A stretch of DNA of 64,000 bases from an uncultured Corynebacterium sp. GTDB taxonomy: Bacteria; Actinomycetota; Actinomycetes; Mycobacteriales; Mycobacteriaceae. The translations under genes and the position numbers were made by a program. The notes under the pieces were generated by a model. The model did not search any database, was not told the DNA's origin, and saw nothing but the letters and a program-made list of their open reading frames with translations. The stretch is taken from contig NZ_CAMIGN010000002.1 in the NCBI RefSeq assembly GCF_946221935.1, positions 117,536 through 181,535 of the forward strand. The letters are read 5' to 3'. Below, piece after piece: positions 45,578 through 54,542 of the stretch (position 1 is its first letter; each line of letters opens with the position of its first letter).

Positions 45578-45961
45578 ATGACTGCACTGCCAACTGATTT
45601 CCTGTACTCCGAGGAGCACGAGTGGGTTAACACCTCCGCCGTTGTGGAGGGCGAGACCGTTCGCGTGGGCATCACCCACATCGCCGCTGAGGCACTGGGC
45701 GACATCGTTTTCGTTGAACTGCCTGAAGTCGGTACTGAGGTTGAGGCTGGCGAGGCTTTCGGTGAGGTCGAGTCCACCAAGTCCGTATCTGATATTTACG
45801 CTCCCGTTTCCGGCGAGGTTGTAGCTATCAACGAGGAGCTGGAGGATAACGCTGGCCTGATCAACGAGGATCCCTACGGCGAGGGCTGGCTGTACGAGGT
45901 AAAGGTCACCGAGTCCGGTGATCTGATGGACGCTGAGGCTTACCAGGCGGCTAACGAGTAA
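45578..45961 (+). CDS. gcvH: Glycine cleavage H-protein
   Basis: 127-residue lipoyl carrier. The lipoylated Lys is in EVESTKSVSDIYAP, and the start LPTDFLYSEEHEWV is typical. It follows gcvT by 88 bases with GAGAGG before the ATG. The L-protein and the lipoate genes lipA/lipB, which are close to gcv genes in many relatives, are not in this window. Confidence 0.97.
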   Translation: MTALPTDFLYSEEHEWVNTSAVVEGETVRVGITHIAAEALGDIVFVELPEVGTEVEAGEAFGEVESTKSVSDIYAPVSGEVVAINEELEDNAGLINEDPYGEGWLYEVKVTESGDLMDAEAYQAANE

Positions 45962-46013
45962 GTCAGCTCTTAGTACTCAGTACTCCAACTCCTCAGCTTT
46001 CCTCACAGTCTCT

Positions 46014-47681
46014 ATGGGCGGTTCCATCTTCGCGTTACTCCTCGGCTTGGCCTTGTTGGGCCTCGCCGTGTGGTTATTGCTGCGCGCAAAAAAGGCCGAG
46101 GGCGCAGGCTCTGGCGTAGAGCAGGCCGCAGAAGGCGCAGTACACACCGAAGACCCAGAGGGCTTGGAAAACGAGGAATACGAGGACTACGAGGACTACG
46201 AGGAGTACTCGGACTTTGAGGATTACGGGTACGACGGGGATTACCCGGAAGACGAGGACTGGGAGGACGACCCGGATTACGGGGACGCTGTAGACAGCAC
46301 CGACAACCCAGACGGTGAAGAGTGGTCTGAGGCGTGGGATGGCCCCCAGTTTGACGACTGGTCTGGGGAAGAGGAAACGCCTGAAAAGGAACCTGTTCCC
46401 GCGCGCTCGTCCGCGCCCGCGCCAGCGATGGCGGCTTTCGGTTTTCCCCGCAGGCGGCGTCGTCAATGGGCAGCCGACAACGGCTTCGAATACACAAAGG
46501 AAGACAGTGAGGTTGCGCGGGACTGGCCCGTCACCATCACCGGCGACCACCAGCGCGGGGTGCCAACCTTGCGAGAGGTTGTGAGCGGGTTCATCGACGG
46601 GCACCAGGTGCATATCGGTGACCTCGGTTCTTCCACGTTGATGGCTATGCGGCGAGTGGAAGAATCACCAGTTCAGGTGCTTTATTCAGCAGGGGGAGCG
46701 CAACCTGCGGGTATGCGGCGAACCGACTTGCTGGATCAGCCGCCATTCGCGGCTTATACCACCGACGTCCGCGCGCTCGACCGCATGCTGGATGCCCGCG
46801 TGGAGGATGCTCTGGCCGCACTTTCGCAGGTCGCTACGGATGTGGCATGGGGGCAGAATTGGACGGTAGTGCGGGTCTCCCGGAAACTCGATTTCCACGT
46901 GTGGCAGGCGATCTTCCCACAGCTGCGCTCGCTGGTGGATGCGGCGATGGTGTTACCTCCAGCGCATACCAGTGCTCCGTTGGAAATGTTCGTAGCCGAT
47001 CAGCTGCGACCACTGCCCGGCGGGCCGCTGCAAGTGCACACCACCGATCCGGTGAACCAGGAAGCGATTGAGGAGCAGGCGGCAGAGACCTCCTCTCGTC
47101 GCGCGCACCTGCGGGCCGTTCCCGATGGCAATACAAGCAGTGGGGGCGAGGGCACTGCTGAAGGCGAGGAAGCCGACACGACCGCCGCCCACTCCGAGGT
47201 GCCGAACCCAGAACGCCCCGACATCACTCGCCCCGCTGAGCCGGTGGCCTTCCCCTCCCGAACGCACGCGCGCTGGGAAGGCGGGGATACGGAGAGCTTC
47301 GAAAGCTTCGCCGTTGGCGACTATGACGACGCAGATGCGGACGATGACCCACGCGCGGGACGTCGGCGCCGCCGCGATGGAGGCATCCCGCGACTGGGCG
47401 AAGATCCGGAGCATGTGAGCTCACATTTTTCTCAATACGCGCGGGTTATCCGCGATGATGCGGAAGAAGCCACAATTTTTGATGAGTTCGAGGACTTTGA
47501 TGAGTACGCGGAAGTCGAGGAGACTAAGTCCACTGCAGTGCGTTTGTCTCCTGTGACGCAACGGCGGCGGAGCAGGGGGCGTCATCGCGCGCCAGAAGCA
47601 CGCCACGCCCGCCCCGAACCTATCGAACCGATCGAGTACGAAACCGTCGACGGCGAGATCGTCGAAGACGACCAGCAGTGA
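46014..47681 (+). CDS. Hypothetical membrane-anchored acidic protein
   Basis: 555 residues. One N-terminal membrane segment (IFALLLGLALLGLAVWLLLR), then an extremely acidic, Tyr-rich stretch (residues ~45-105, many Glu-Tyr, Asp-Tyr pairs), then a basic RRRRRQW step and a globular domain (about 145-340) containing ITGDHQRGVPTLREVVSGFI and KLDFHVWQAIFPQLRSL. The last 200 residues are charged and low in order, with a basic RRRRDG and RRRSRGRHR. No family recognised. It ends just before pyrE; the start ATG 46014 has no strong ribosome site. Confidence 0.7.
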   Translation: MGGSIFALLLGLALLGLAVWLLLRAKKAEGAGSGVEQAAEGAVHTEDPEGLENEEYEDYEDYEEYSDFEDYGYDGDYPEDEDWEDDPDYGDAVDSTDNPDGEEWSEAWDGPQFDDWSGEEETPEKEPVPARSSAPAPAMAAFGFPRRRRRQWAADNGFEYTKEDSEVARDWPVTITGDHQRGVPTLREVVSGFIDGHQVHIGDLGSSTLMAMRRVEESPVQVLYSAGGAQPAGMRRTDLLDQPPFAAYTTDVRALDRMLDARVEDALAALSQVATDVAWGQNWTVVRVSRKLDFHVWQAIFPQLRSLVDAAMVLPPAHTSAPLEMFVADQLRPLPGGPLQVHTTDPVNQEAIEEQAAETSSRRAHLRAVPDGNTSSGGEGTAEGEEADTTAAHSEVPNPERPDITRPAEPVAFPSRTHARWEGGDTESFESFAVGDYDDADADDDPRAGRRRRRDGGIPRLGEDPEHVSSHFSQYARVIRDDAEEATIFDEFEDFDEYAEVEETKSTAVRLSPVTQRRRSRGRHRAPEARHARPEPIEPIEYETVDGEIVEDDQQ

Positions 47682-47719
47682 CCAGCAGTAACCAGCAGCA
47701 ACCAAAAGGAGAAACCGCA

Positions 47720-48262
47720 ATGATTGATGAAGCTAAGAAGCAGCGCCTTGCTGAACTCGTGAAAGAGCTGGCGGTCGTACACGGGCGTGTAACGCTTTCC
47801 TCCGGCAAGGAGGCCGACTACTACGTTGACCTGCGTCGCGCTACCTTGCACCACGAGGCGTCTCCACTGATCGGAGAGCTGCTGCGTGAACTGACTGCAG
47901 ACTGGGATTACGCGCACGTCGGCGGACTAACTCTTGGCGCGGACCCGGTGGCGACGGCGATCATGCACGCAGATGGGGAATCCATCGACGCTTTTGTCGT
48001 GCGCAAGGAGGCTAAGAAGCACGGCATGCAGCGCCGTATCGAAGGGCCGGACATTGAAGGCAAGCGAGTGCTCATCGTCGAGGACACGACGACTACCGGC
48101 AATTCGCCGCTGACAGCCGTTGCCGCTGCTCGCGAGGCTGGCGCGACTGTTGTTGGTGTGGCCACAGTTGTGGATCGCGCGACGGGCGCCAAGGATGTTA
48201 TTGAGGCCGAGGGGGTTGAGTACCGCTCGCTGCTGGGCCTGTCTGACCTGGGGCTTGCTTAG
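47720..48262 (+). CDS. pyrE: Orotate phosphoribosyltransferase
   Basis: 180 residues from ATG 47720 behind AAAAGGAG. It adds PRPP to orotate in pyrimidine synthesis. The PRPP loop VLIVEDTTTTGNS, the catalytic-loop region VVRKEAKKHGMQRRIEG, and SSGKEADYYVDLRRATLH are all intact. The next gene follows after 7 bases, suggesting co-transcription with the methyltransferase. Confidence 0.96.
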   Translation: MIDEAKKQRLAELVKELAVVHGRVTLSSGKEADYYVDLRRATLHHEASPLIGELLRELTADWDYAHVGGLTLGADPVATAIMHADGESIDAFVVRKEAKKHGMQRRIEGPDIEGKRVLIVEDTTTTGNSPLTAVAAAREAGATVVGVATVVDRATGAKDVIEAEGVEYRSLLGLSDLGLA

Positions 48263-48269
48263 TTTTTCT

Positions 48270-48953
48270 ATGACGCCCACTTCACCCGAAGCACACGATA
48301 AGCCCGGGCCGACGGAATGGCTGGAGCATCCCCATGGCGTGCGCCGCTGGGAGGATGAGTATCCCGACCAGCCCCGTCCGACGGATCCGCGCTTCGACCC
48401 CGAACTGCTGGATACCGGGGACACACGCAACGTGGTTGACGCATACCGCTATTGGCGGCAGTCCGCGATCATTCAGGACATTGATACGCGGCGGCACGCG
48501 CTGCATATCGCCATCGAGAACTTCGAAAACGACTCGAATATTGGCACGGTTGTGCGCACTGCCAATGCGTTTGCGGTGGATACCGTGCATATCGTGGGGC
48601 GGCGGCGCTGGAACAGGCGGGGAGCGATGGTCACTGACCGCTACCAGCACCTACAGCATCATGCGACGGTTGCGGATGTGTTGGAGTTCGCTGCCCGGGA
48701 GGGGCTAACTGTGGTGGCGGTGGATAACACCCCGGGGTGCGTTCCGCTGGAAACTGCGGAACTGCCGGAGCGCTGCCTGCTGCTGTTTGGCCAAGAGGGG
48801 CCGGGTGTTTCCCAGGAGGCGCAGGACGCTGCCCGCATGACGGTGTCGATTGCACAGTTCGGCTCGACGCGGTCCATTAATGCCGGTGTGGCGGCGGGGA
48901 TTGCGATGCATACATGGATCCGCCAGCATGCGGACCTGGATAAGGCCTGGTAG
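48270..48953 (+). CDS. SpoU-family RNA 2'-O-methyltransferase
   Basis: 227 residues from ATG 48270; the longer frame from 48120 overlaps pyrE and is not used. The SPOUT knot motifs are present: motif 1 NFENDSNIGTVVRTANAF, motif 2 LLLFGQEGPGVS and motif 3 VSIAQFGSTRSINAGVAAGI. It methylates a ribose in tRNA or rRNA. Homologues next to pyrE in corynebacteria are annotated simply as rRNA/tRNA methyltransferase. A palindromic element begins 28 bases after its stop. Confidence 0.92.
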   Translation: MTPTSPEAHDKPGPTEWLEHPHGVRRWEDEYPDQPRPTDPRFDPELLDTGDTRNVVDAYRYWRQSAIIQDIDTRRHALHIAIENFENDSNIGTVVRTANAFAVDTVHIVGRRRWNRRGAMVTDRYQHLQHHATVADVLEFAAREGLTVVAVDNTPGCVPLETAELPERCLLLFGQEGPGVSQEAQDAARMTVSIAQFGSTRSINAGVAAGIAMHTWIRQHADLDKAW

Positions 48954-48981
48954 CTGGGGCTATTTGGCCGTCTTTGGGGGG

Positions 48982-49106
48982 GATGTCGTTGAATCGGGAA
49001 TCTGCTGGTTGTGCAGGCTGGTTGGCACAAAGTGTTAGCGCCGTGACCTGCATGTTTGTGTAGTTGAAAGAGATTGTCTTTAACGCATTCCCGTTCTAGC
49101 GACATT
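48982..49106. mobile_element. MITE-like inverted-repeat element, copy A (degenerate)
   Basis: A 125-base noncoding unit. Its right end (49082-49106) matches the 25-bp terminal repeat of copy B (63781-63904) at 23 of 25 positions; its left end (48982-49006) is more diverged, with the ATGTCG and TCGGGAAT blocks kept. The interior shares TGACCTGC and the following T-rich segment with copy B. It carries no gene. The rest of the 324-base gap up to the next gene (49107-49277) holds a short direct repeat of ATGCAGCAGCGGA (twice between 49158 and 49190) and nothing else I recognise. Confidence 0.65.
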
Positions 49107-49277
49107 TTCCTCTGTGAAGGGGGCTGTAATGAGGGCTGGGAAGCAGGGATTGCGGGCATGCAGCAGCGGACAGCAGCATGCAGCAGCGGAGAGCCTGTAG
49201 ATAGACTGGTCTGCAGTGGAAGCCGGGGCACTACGGCGGAACAGCAGAAGTGCGACAACCTAGTGAGGTGTGCAGAA

Positions 49278-50543
49278 GTGTTCAAACTTCCAGACAAGCG
49301 AGAGAAAAGCGACGTCAAGGCTGCCGCTGGTGACAAGGAAACTGCAGCCGCAGCCGATCCCAAACAGCAACTCTTGGAACTCTGGGATCACCGCGCAGAC
49401 CTGGCCTACCAGGCGATTAACGAGCGCCACGCCAGCCGGCTCTGGGGTATCCCGCGGACCACGCTGGGCGTCATCGCCTGGCCGCCGACCACCCGCGATC
49501 GCATGTTTGTCCGCTGGCACTACTGGTGGCAAGCCCACTACATCGACAACGTCATCGATGCTGCTCTCCGCCGCCCCACCAGCTCGCGGATCCGCGCCAT
49601 CCAGCGCCACATCCGCGCCATGCGGCTCCGCAACATCAGCCGCCTGACCGCCAACCACTATTACGATGACAAGGCGTGGCTCGCGCTGGCCCTGCAGCGG
49701 GTGGCAAATACCCCCAAAATCCAGGAAAAACTCGGCACCCCGCGCGACCTAGAGCCCCTGATGGAGAACATATTCGAGGGCGTGGACAGCCTCACCGGCG
49801 TGCTGCCGTGGCGCACAAATGAGACCTTCTACAACGTCCCCACCAACGGCCCCGCTGCCATTCTGGCCGCCCGCAATGGAGACATCGACACCGCGGAACG
49901 GCTCGTCGACTGGACCTTCGACAACCTCATCAACGAAGATGGCCTGGTCATGGACGGTATCCACATGCGGATGGCCGGCCCAGAACCCGTCACAGCGGTG
50001 CACCCTTATTGTCAGGGTGTCACTCTGGGCGCGCTCGTGGAGCTCGCCCGTGCGCGCAGACGCGCCGCCGGGGTTGGAGATGAAGAAGTCTCAGAAGTGG
50101 GCGTCAAAGAAATCACCCGCATCCATGGCCTCCTCCGCGCAATCGAAACGCACCTAACCGACCGCGACGGTGCCATTAACGTGCGCACGGCGGGCGGGGA
50201 CGGCGGCCTATTTAATGGCATTCTTGCGCGTTATCTTTCTCTTGTTGTTGAGTGCGTTCCGACGCCAGGTCGGCACGGCGCCGAATCTGTCGCCATAGCC
50301 CGACGGATTATTTTGGCCACAGCCGAAAAGGTGTGGCGCTACCGGCTAGAGGTCGATGGCCTGCCGGTGTTCTCCGCAGATTGGGGGACGGATGCGACCA
50401 TGCCACAGTCCGGCGGCCTGGTTGGGGCGACAATTGCCGGGGCGGTATCGAGCTCTGATATTGCAGAAAGGGACCTCTCGGTGCAGCTCTCCGGCTGGAT
50501 GCTCATGGAAGCGGTAGTACGCACGATCCAGGCGGGCCAGTAG
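49278..50543 (+). CDS. Glycoside hydrolase family 76 protein (alpha-1,6-mannanase-like)
   Basis: 421 residues if started at GTG 49278; the frame is open from 49074 but that part lies in the repeat element. GH76 features: the DD pair in NHYYDDKAWLALAL, FEGVDSLTGVLPWRTNETFYNVPTNGPAAILAAR and NEDGLVMDG, which match the (alpha/alpha)6 barrel enzymes acting on alpha-1,6-mannan. No signal peptide is seen from any start, so it may act inside the cell, for example on mannan-containing lipoglycan precursors, or be exported otherwise. Substrate is inferred from family. Confidence 0.85.
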   Translation: MFKLPDKREKSDVKAAAGDKETAAAADPKQQLLELWDHRADLAYQAINERHASRLWGIPRTTLGVIAWPPTTRDRMFVRWHYWWQAHYIDNVIDAALRRPTSSRIRAIQRHIRAMRLRNISRLTANHYYDDKAWLALALQRVANTPKIQEKLGTPRDLEPLMENIFEGVDSLTGVLPWRTNETFYNVPTNGPAAILAARNGDIDTAERLVDWTFDNLINEDGLVMDGIHMRMAGPEPVTAVHPYCQGVTLGALVELARARRRAAGVGDEEVSEVGVKEITRIHGLLRAIETHLTDRDGAINVRTAGGDGGLFNGILARYLSLVVECVPTPGRHGAESVAIARRIILATAEKVWRYRLEVDGLPVFSADWGTDATMPQSGGLVGATIAGAVSSSDIAERDLSVQLSGWMLMEAVVRTIQAGQ

Positions 50544-50686
50544 GCAAGCCCGAAGTCTATCCAAGCGAATCTTCCGGGGGAGTAGGGGGAGTATTCACCG
50601 GAGGCGACTGCAAGGTGTGGAATTTGTCGGCATAATTGTTGGCGGAGACCAACCTGCCTTAGTCAAGGATTTGAAGGAGCATCGAA

Positions 50687-51721
50687 ATGCCTATTGCAAC
50701 CCCCGACGTCTACCGCGACATGCTGGACAATGCGAAGGAAAATGGCTTCGCATACCCTGCTATCAACTGCACCTCTTCTGAGACCATCAACGCAGCTCTG
50801 AAGGGGTTTGCAGATGCTGAGTCCGACGGCATTATCCAGTTCTCCACCGGCGGCGCCCAGTTCGGTTCTGGCCTGGCCGTGAAGAACATGGTTGCTGGTG
50901 CGGAGGCTCTGGCGGCTTTCGCACACCAGGCTGCGAAGCACTACGGCGTGAACGTTGCTCTGCACACTGACCACTGCCAGAAGGAAGTTCTGGACGAGTA
51001 CGTGCGCCCGCTGATGGAGATCTCCCGCAAGCGCGTGGAGGCAGGCGAGAACCCGCTGTTCCAGTCCCACATGTGGGACGGTTCCGCTATTCCGATCGAC
51101 GAGAACCTGGAGATCGCCAAGGGGCTACTGGCGGATGCGCAGAAGGCTAAGATCATCCTCGAAGTTGAGATCGGCGTCGTGGGTGGCGAAGAGGACGGCG
51201 TGGAGGCCAAAGCTGGCGCCAACCTGTACACCACCGAGGAGGACTTCCTGAAGACTGTAGATGCTCTGGGGACCGGCGAGAACGGCCGTTACCTGCTGGC
51301 CGCTACCTTCGGCAACGTCCACGGCGTGTACAAGCCGGGCAATGTGAAGCTGCGCCCGGAGGTTCTGGACATGGGCCAGAAGGCTGCCGTGAAGAAGCTG
51401 GGTCTGTCCGAGGGCGACAAGCCGTTCGACTTCGTCTTCCACGGTGGCTCCGGCTCCGAGAAGGAGAAGATCGAAGAGGCGCTGCGCTACGGCGTTATCA
51501 AGATGAACGTTGATACGGACACCCAGTACGCGTTCACCAACCCGGTTGCACGCCACATGTACACCAACTTCGACGGCGTGCTGAAGATCGACGGCGAGGT
51601 CGGAAACAAGAAGGTGTACGATCCGCGCTCCTACCTGAAGAAGGCTGAGGAAGCGATGTCCGTCCGCGTTGTTGAGGCCTGCAACGACTTGCACTCTGCT
51701 GGCACCTCCGTCGCAAAGTAA
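50687..51721 (+). CDS. fba: Fructose-bisphosphate aldolase, class II
   Basis: 344-residue zinc-dependent aldolase of glycolysis and gluconeogenesis. ATG 50687 follows AAGGAG. Zinc and active-site motifs: VALHTDHCQKEVLDEY (first His and Asp), MWDGSAIPIDENLEIA, VEIGVVGGEEDG, TFGNVHGVYKPGNVKL and FVFHGGSGSEKEKIEEAL. Typical length for the FbaA type. Followed after 14 bases by the DUF3151 gene, a common actinobacterial pair. Confidence 0.98.
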   Translation: MPIATPDVYRDMLDNAKENGFAYPAINCTSSETINAALKGFADAESDGIIQFSTGGAQFGSGLAVKNMVAGAEALAAFAHQAAKHYGVNVALHTDHCQKEVLDEYVRPLMEISRKRVEAGENPLFQSHMWDGSAIPIDENLEIAKGLLADAQKAKIILEVEIGVVGGEEDGVEAKAGANLYTTEEDFLKTVDALGTGENGRYLLAATFGNVHGVYKPGNVKLRPEVLDMGQKAAVKKLGLSEGDKPFDFVFHGGSGSEKEKIEEALRYGVIKMNVDTDTQYAFTNPVARHMYTNFDGVLKIDGEVGNKKVYDPRSYLKKAEEAMSVRVVEACNDLHSAGTSVAK

Positions 51722-51735
51722 GCGTCGCTGGAGCC

Positions 51736-52209
51736 ATGGCAGAACAGATTCGTCACAGTCGAGATCTCTTCGGCGCAGAGCACCCAGAGGTGCGTCTGCC
51801 GGAGGAATTAGCCAGTGCGGTTGCGGTGGAATCATCCGCACAGTCCCGCGAGTCCTTGGAGGCGGCCGTCTCCGCCAACTTGAAGGATTCCGGTGCCTGG
51901 GCTGCCCTGGCCGAGGTTCTGCTGGCCGAAGGACAGCCCGTCCAGGCCTACGCCTGTGCCCGCACTGGTTACCACCGTGGCCTGGATGCGCTGCGCGGTA
52001 ACGGGTGGCGTGGCACCGGACCGGTGCCTTGGGATCACGTACCTAACCGGGGAGTGCTCCGCGCAATCGGCGCATTGGTGCAGACCGCCCGCGCCCTCGG
52101 TGAGGACGATGAGGTCGTGCGTTGCCTGAACTTGCTGCACGACTGTGATCCTGCCGCAGCTCCAGCCCTGGGGCTGGATGGCTCCGCTGCCTCTTCTACT
52201 GAGCGCTAG
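51736..52209 (+). CDS. DUF3151 protein
   Basis: 157 residues. The sequence KDSGAWAALAEVLLAEGQPVQAYACARTGYHRGLDALR followed by GWRGTGPVPWDHVPNRGVLRA and LHDCDPAA is the conserved DUF3151 pattern, with a tetratricopeptide-like helix pair. It accompanies fba across actinobacteria; the role is unknown. Its TAG stop shares a base with the GTG start of the next gene. Confidence 0.88.
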   Translation: MAEQIRHSRDLFGAEHPEVRLPEELASAVAVESSAQSRESLEAAVSANLKDSGAWAALAEVLLAEGQPVQAYACARTGYHRGLDALRGNGWRGTGPVPWDHVPNRGVLRAIGALVQTARALGEDDEVVRCLNLLHDCDPAAAPALGLDGSAASSTER

Positions 52210-53174
52210 TGATCCCCCGTAATAGGAAATTGAACAAACGCCGTTCTTTCTCCCAGCCGACGCCCCACCCGGTGGCGCACCGCAACCTGTGCATAGCCGC
52301 AGTCGTGGTGGCGATCGTCTGGATGTCCAGCATCCTTTGGCCCGCGCAAACCACCGCATCGTGGCCCTTTGTCGCGGAAATCCAAGCCAGCGCGTGGGTC
52401 GCCGGGGTGCTGGCTGCCGCCGGCCTGGGCATTCTGAATTCAGTTCGCCGCGCGGCGCTGTGCGCGGTGCTCGCTGTGCTGGCGGTCTTGATCGTCCCGC
52501 GCGTACCTGCCCCCAATTTTTCGGACGCCCACAACTCCACCCGAGTATTTTCCCTCAACACATACTGGGGGAAAGCTGATGATAAGCGAATCGCCCGTGC
52601 GATTGAGGAACTTAAACCGGACGTTGTCTTCCTCCTGGAAACGAATGAAGAGGAAGTGGATAGCGTGGCGGAGGAAACTGGCTATCTGCCTTTGACCAAG
52701 CCGCGGCCTGGCAACGATCGGGCGGATAATGTCGTGGGCTTGGTGTCGGCGTCATATAAAGAAAAAACAGGGGCGCACGGCAACATGGTGCGCGACCTTA
52801 CCCGTTTCCAAACACCCCGGGTGAATGCGCCGCTACATGGCAACAGCGAGTTCGTGGGTGTGCACGCAGTGGCGCCGGTCAAGGAGTATCGCACGGCGTG
52901 GGAGCGCGACCTGGCGAACTTGAGTGATTGGGCCAATTCCCGGCGCCATCTGGTGCTGGCAGGCGACTTCAACGCTACGCGCAGCCACCCGCGCTACCGC
53001 GATTTTGAGCTCAGTGACTGTACGGGGCACCTGGCGCACACGCCGACGTGGCCGGCGGTGTTCCCTGTGGTTCGGCTGGACCACATCATGACTACCGGTG
53101 AGTGCTTGGGTGGCGGGACTAAGCGCATCCTCGGCACGGACCATCTGGCAGTGTGGGCGGATGTGACCACCTAG
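52209..53174 (+). CDS. Membrane-anchored endonuclease/exonuclease/phosphatase family protein
   Basis: 321 residues from GTG 52209. Three hydrophobic segments come first (residues ~28-45, 57-75, 83-98), then an EEP domain outside the membrane: RVFSLNTYWGKAD, DVVFLLETNEE (metal Glu), RHLVLAGDFNATRSHPRYR (Asp/Asn) and the final GTDHLAVWADV (Asp/His). These residues make a metal-dependent phosphodiesterase or phosphatase; substrate unknown. Overlaps DUF3151 by one base. Confidence 0.85.
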   Translation: MIPRNRKLNKRRSFSQPTPHPVAHRNLCIAAVVVAIVWMSSILWPAQTTASWPFVAEIQASAWVAGVLAAAGLGILNSVRRAALCAVLAVLAVLIVPRVPAPNFSDAHNSTRVFSLNTYWGKADDKRIARAIEELKPDVVFLLETNEEEVDSVAEETGYLPLTKPRPGNDRADNVVGLVSASYKEKTGAHGNMVRDLTRFQTPRVNAPLHGNSEFVGVHAVAPVKEYRTAWERDLANLSDWANSRRHLVLAGDFNATRSHPRYRDFELSDCTGHLAHTPTWPAVFPVVRLDHIMTTGECLGGGTKRILGTDHLAVWADVTT

Positions 53175-53177
53175 ACT
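53172..53177 (+). promoter_or_regulatory. -10 element TAGACT of the FUSC gene
   Basis: TAGACT overlaps the stop codon of the EEP gene and lies 7 bases before ATG 53185, with no ribosome site. This matches the leaderless pattern seen at 38079 and 38978. Confidence 0.5.
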
Positions 53178-53184
53178 GGCGGGC

Positions 53185-54414
53185 ATGGCAGAACCACAAC
53201 GGCGGCCACGAACCGCAAAGGAAATGTGGGGCGAGCCGGCCAACCGCCTGCGCCCCGGCGTGCGTGCCGCTGCGCGGAACCTGCGTCGCATTGCTCCTGT
53301 GCAGGGCATGATCCGCGTGCGTGAGGGTCTGGTCTTTGCGATCCAGTGTGCAATCGGTGCTGGGCTGGCGCTGCTTATTGCGGTGCAGGTTTGCGGCCAC
53401 CAGCAGGCTTTCTTTGCGCCGATCGCTGCGGTGTTGAGCTTGGGGGTTAGCGCAGGTAAGCGCTTGCGCCGTGGTTTTGAGCTGGTGCTGGGCGCCGCGG
53501 TGGGTGTGGGTATCGGTGATGTGCTGATTAGCAATATCGGCAGTGGCTACTGGCAGGTCTCAGTGGTGGTGCTGGTGGCAATTCTGGTGGCGACGTTCGT
53601 GGATAAGTCCGTCTCCGTGGCTTTTCAGGCTTCCAGTTCTGCGGTGTTGGTGGCGACGATCCTGCCTCCGGGCACCTCGGGGTCTTTCGACCGCATGGTG
53701 GATGCGCTGGTTGGTGGTGTGATTGGCATTTTGGTTCTGGCCTTGGTGCCGAATTCGCCGCTGCGCCCGGCCCGGCGGGAGGTCTCCACGCTGGTGTCTA
53801 AGGCCTCGCTGGTGTTGGATGATGTGGCTCAGGGGATGGAGGAACGCAAGGCGGAGAAGATTACCAAGGCGCTGGAGGTTGCCCGCGGTACGCAGACCAA
53901 CGTTAATGCACTGCTAACGAACGTGGGCGGGGGATCGGAAGTGGTGGCGGTATCCCCGATCTATTGGACGGCCAGACGGCATGCGAAGACGATGAACCGC
54001 ATCCTGGTGCCCGTGGATAATGTCATGCGCAACACGCGCGTGCTGGCGCGCCGGGCGGAGATCATGATGCTGGACGAGATCGAACCGCCGGAGGAGATGA
54101 TTGAGCTGATGCGTAGCATCTCCAACGAATTGGGGCATTTGGGCGCGTTGTTCGCCGAGGGTGGCACCCGTGGTACGCGCGATGAGGCGGTGGAGATCCC
54201 GGAGATCGTGCGTGCCCTGCAAAAGCTTGGTGCGGAGGCGGATCTGCATATTGCGGAGGGGACGGGCCTGTCGGGCATGGTGGTGTTGGCGCAGTGTCGC
54301 TCGATTATTGTGGACGCCCTACAGGTCTGTGGCTACTCGCGTGAGTCGGCCATTGCATTTCTGCGTCCGACGGTGGATCGACCGTGGCAGCCGCCGGAGA
54401 TGTGGGATGAGTAA
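53185..54414 (+). CDS. FUSC-family (aromatic acid exporter-like) membrane protein
   Basis: 409 residues. Hydrophobic segments between ~50 and 190 (LVFAIQCAIGAGLALLIAVQV, FFAPIAAVLSLGVSAGKRL, VLGAAVGVGIGDVLI, VVVLVAILVATFVD, ALVGGVIGILVLALV) match the FUSC/ArAE half domain, followed by a long helical cytoplasmic region (~200-400). The motif AAVLSLGVSAGKRLRRG is characteristic of this group, which includes exporters and proteins of unknown role. Start ATG 53185 fits a leaderless transcript. Confidence 0.82.
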   Translation: MAEPQRRPRTAKEMWGEPANRLRPGVRAAARNLRRIAPVQGMIRVREGLVFAIQCAIGAGLALLIAVQVCGHQQAFFAPIAAVLSLGVSAGKRLRRGFELVLGAAVGVGIGDVLISNIGSGYWQVSVVVLVAILVATFVDKSVSVAFQASSSAVLVATILPPGTSGSFDRMVDALVGGVIGILVLALVPNSPLRPARREVSTLVSKASLVLDDVAQGMEERKAEKITKALEVARGTQTNVNALLTNVGGGSEVVAVSPIYWTARRHAKTMNRILVPVDNVMRNTRVLARRAEIMMLDEIEPPEEMIELMRSISNELGHLGALFAEGGTRGTRDEAVEIPEIVRALQKLGAEADLHIAEGTGLSGMVVLAQCRSIIVDALQVCGYSRESAIAFLRPTVDRPWQPPEMWDE

Positions 54415-54483
54415 GAGTAGTGGGAGTAGGGCTGGGCTACGGGTGGAACCTTAAGAGTGGCGATAGTAGATTCTTAAAGAAGT

Positions 54484-54500
54484 TGGGGAAATGTTCCCCA
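54484..54500. promoter_or_regulatory. Short palindrome before the surface protein gene
   Basis: TGGGGAA-ATG-TTCCCCA, a perfect 7-bp inverted repeat 43 bases before the start codon. It could be an operator or a leader hairpin; no T run follows, so it is not a terminator for the FUSC gene. Confidence 0.4.
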
Positions 54501-54542
54501 CCACGGCTTAACGTCGTCTCGCTCTACTTTTAGGTGCCTCTT

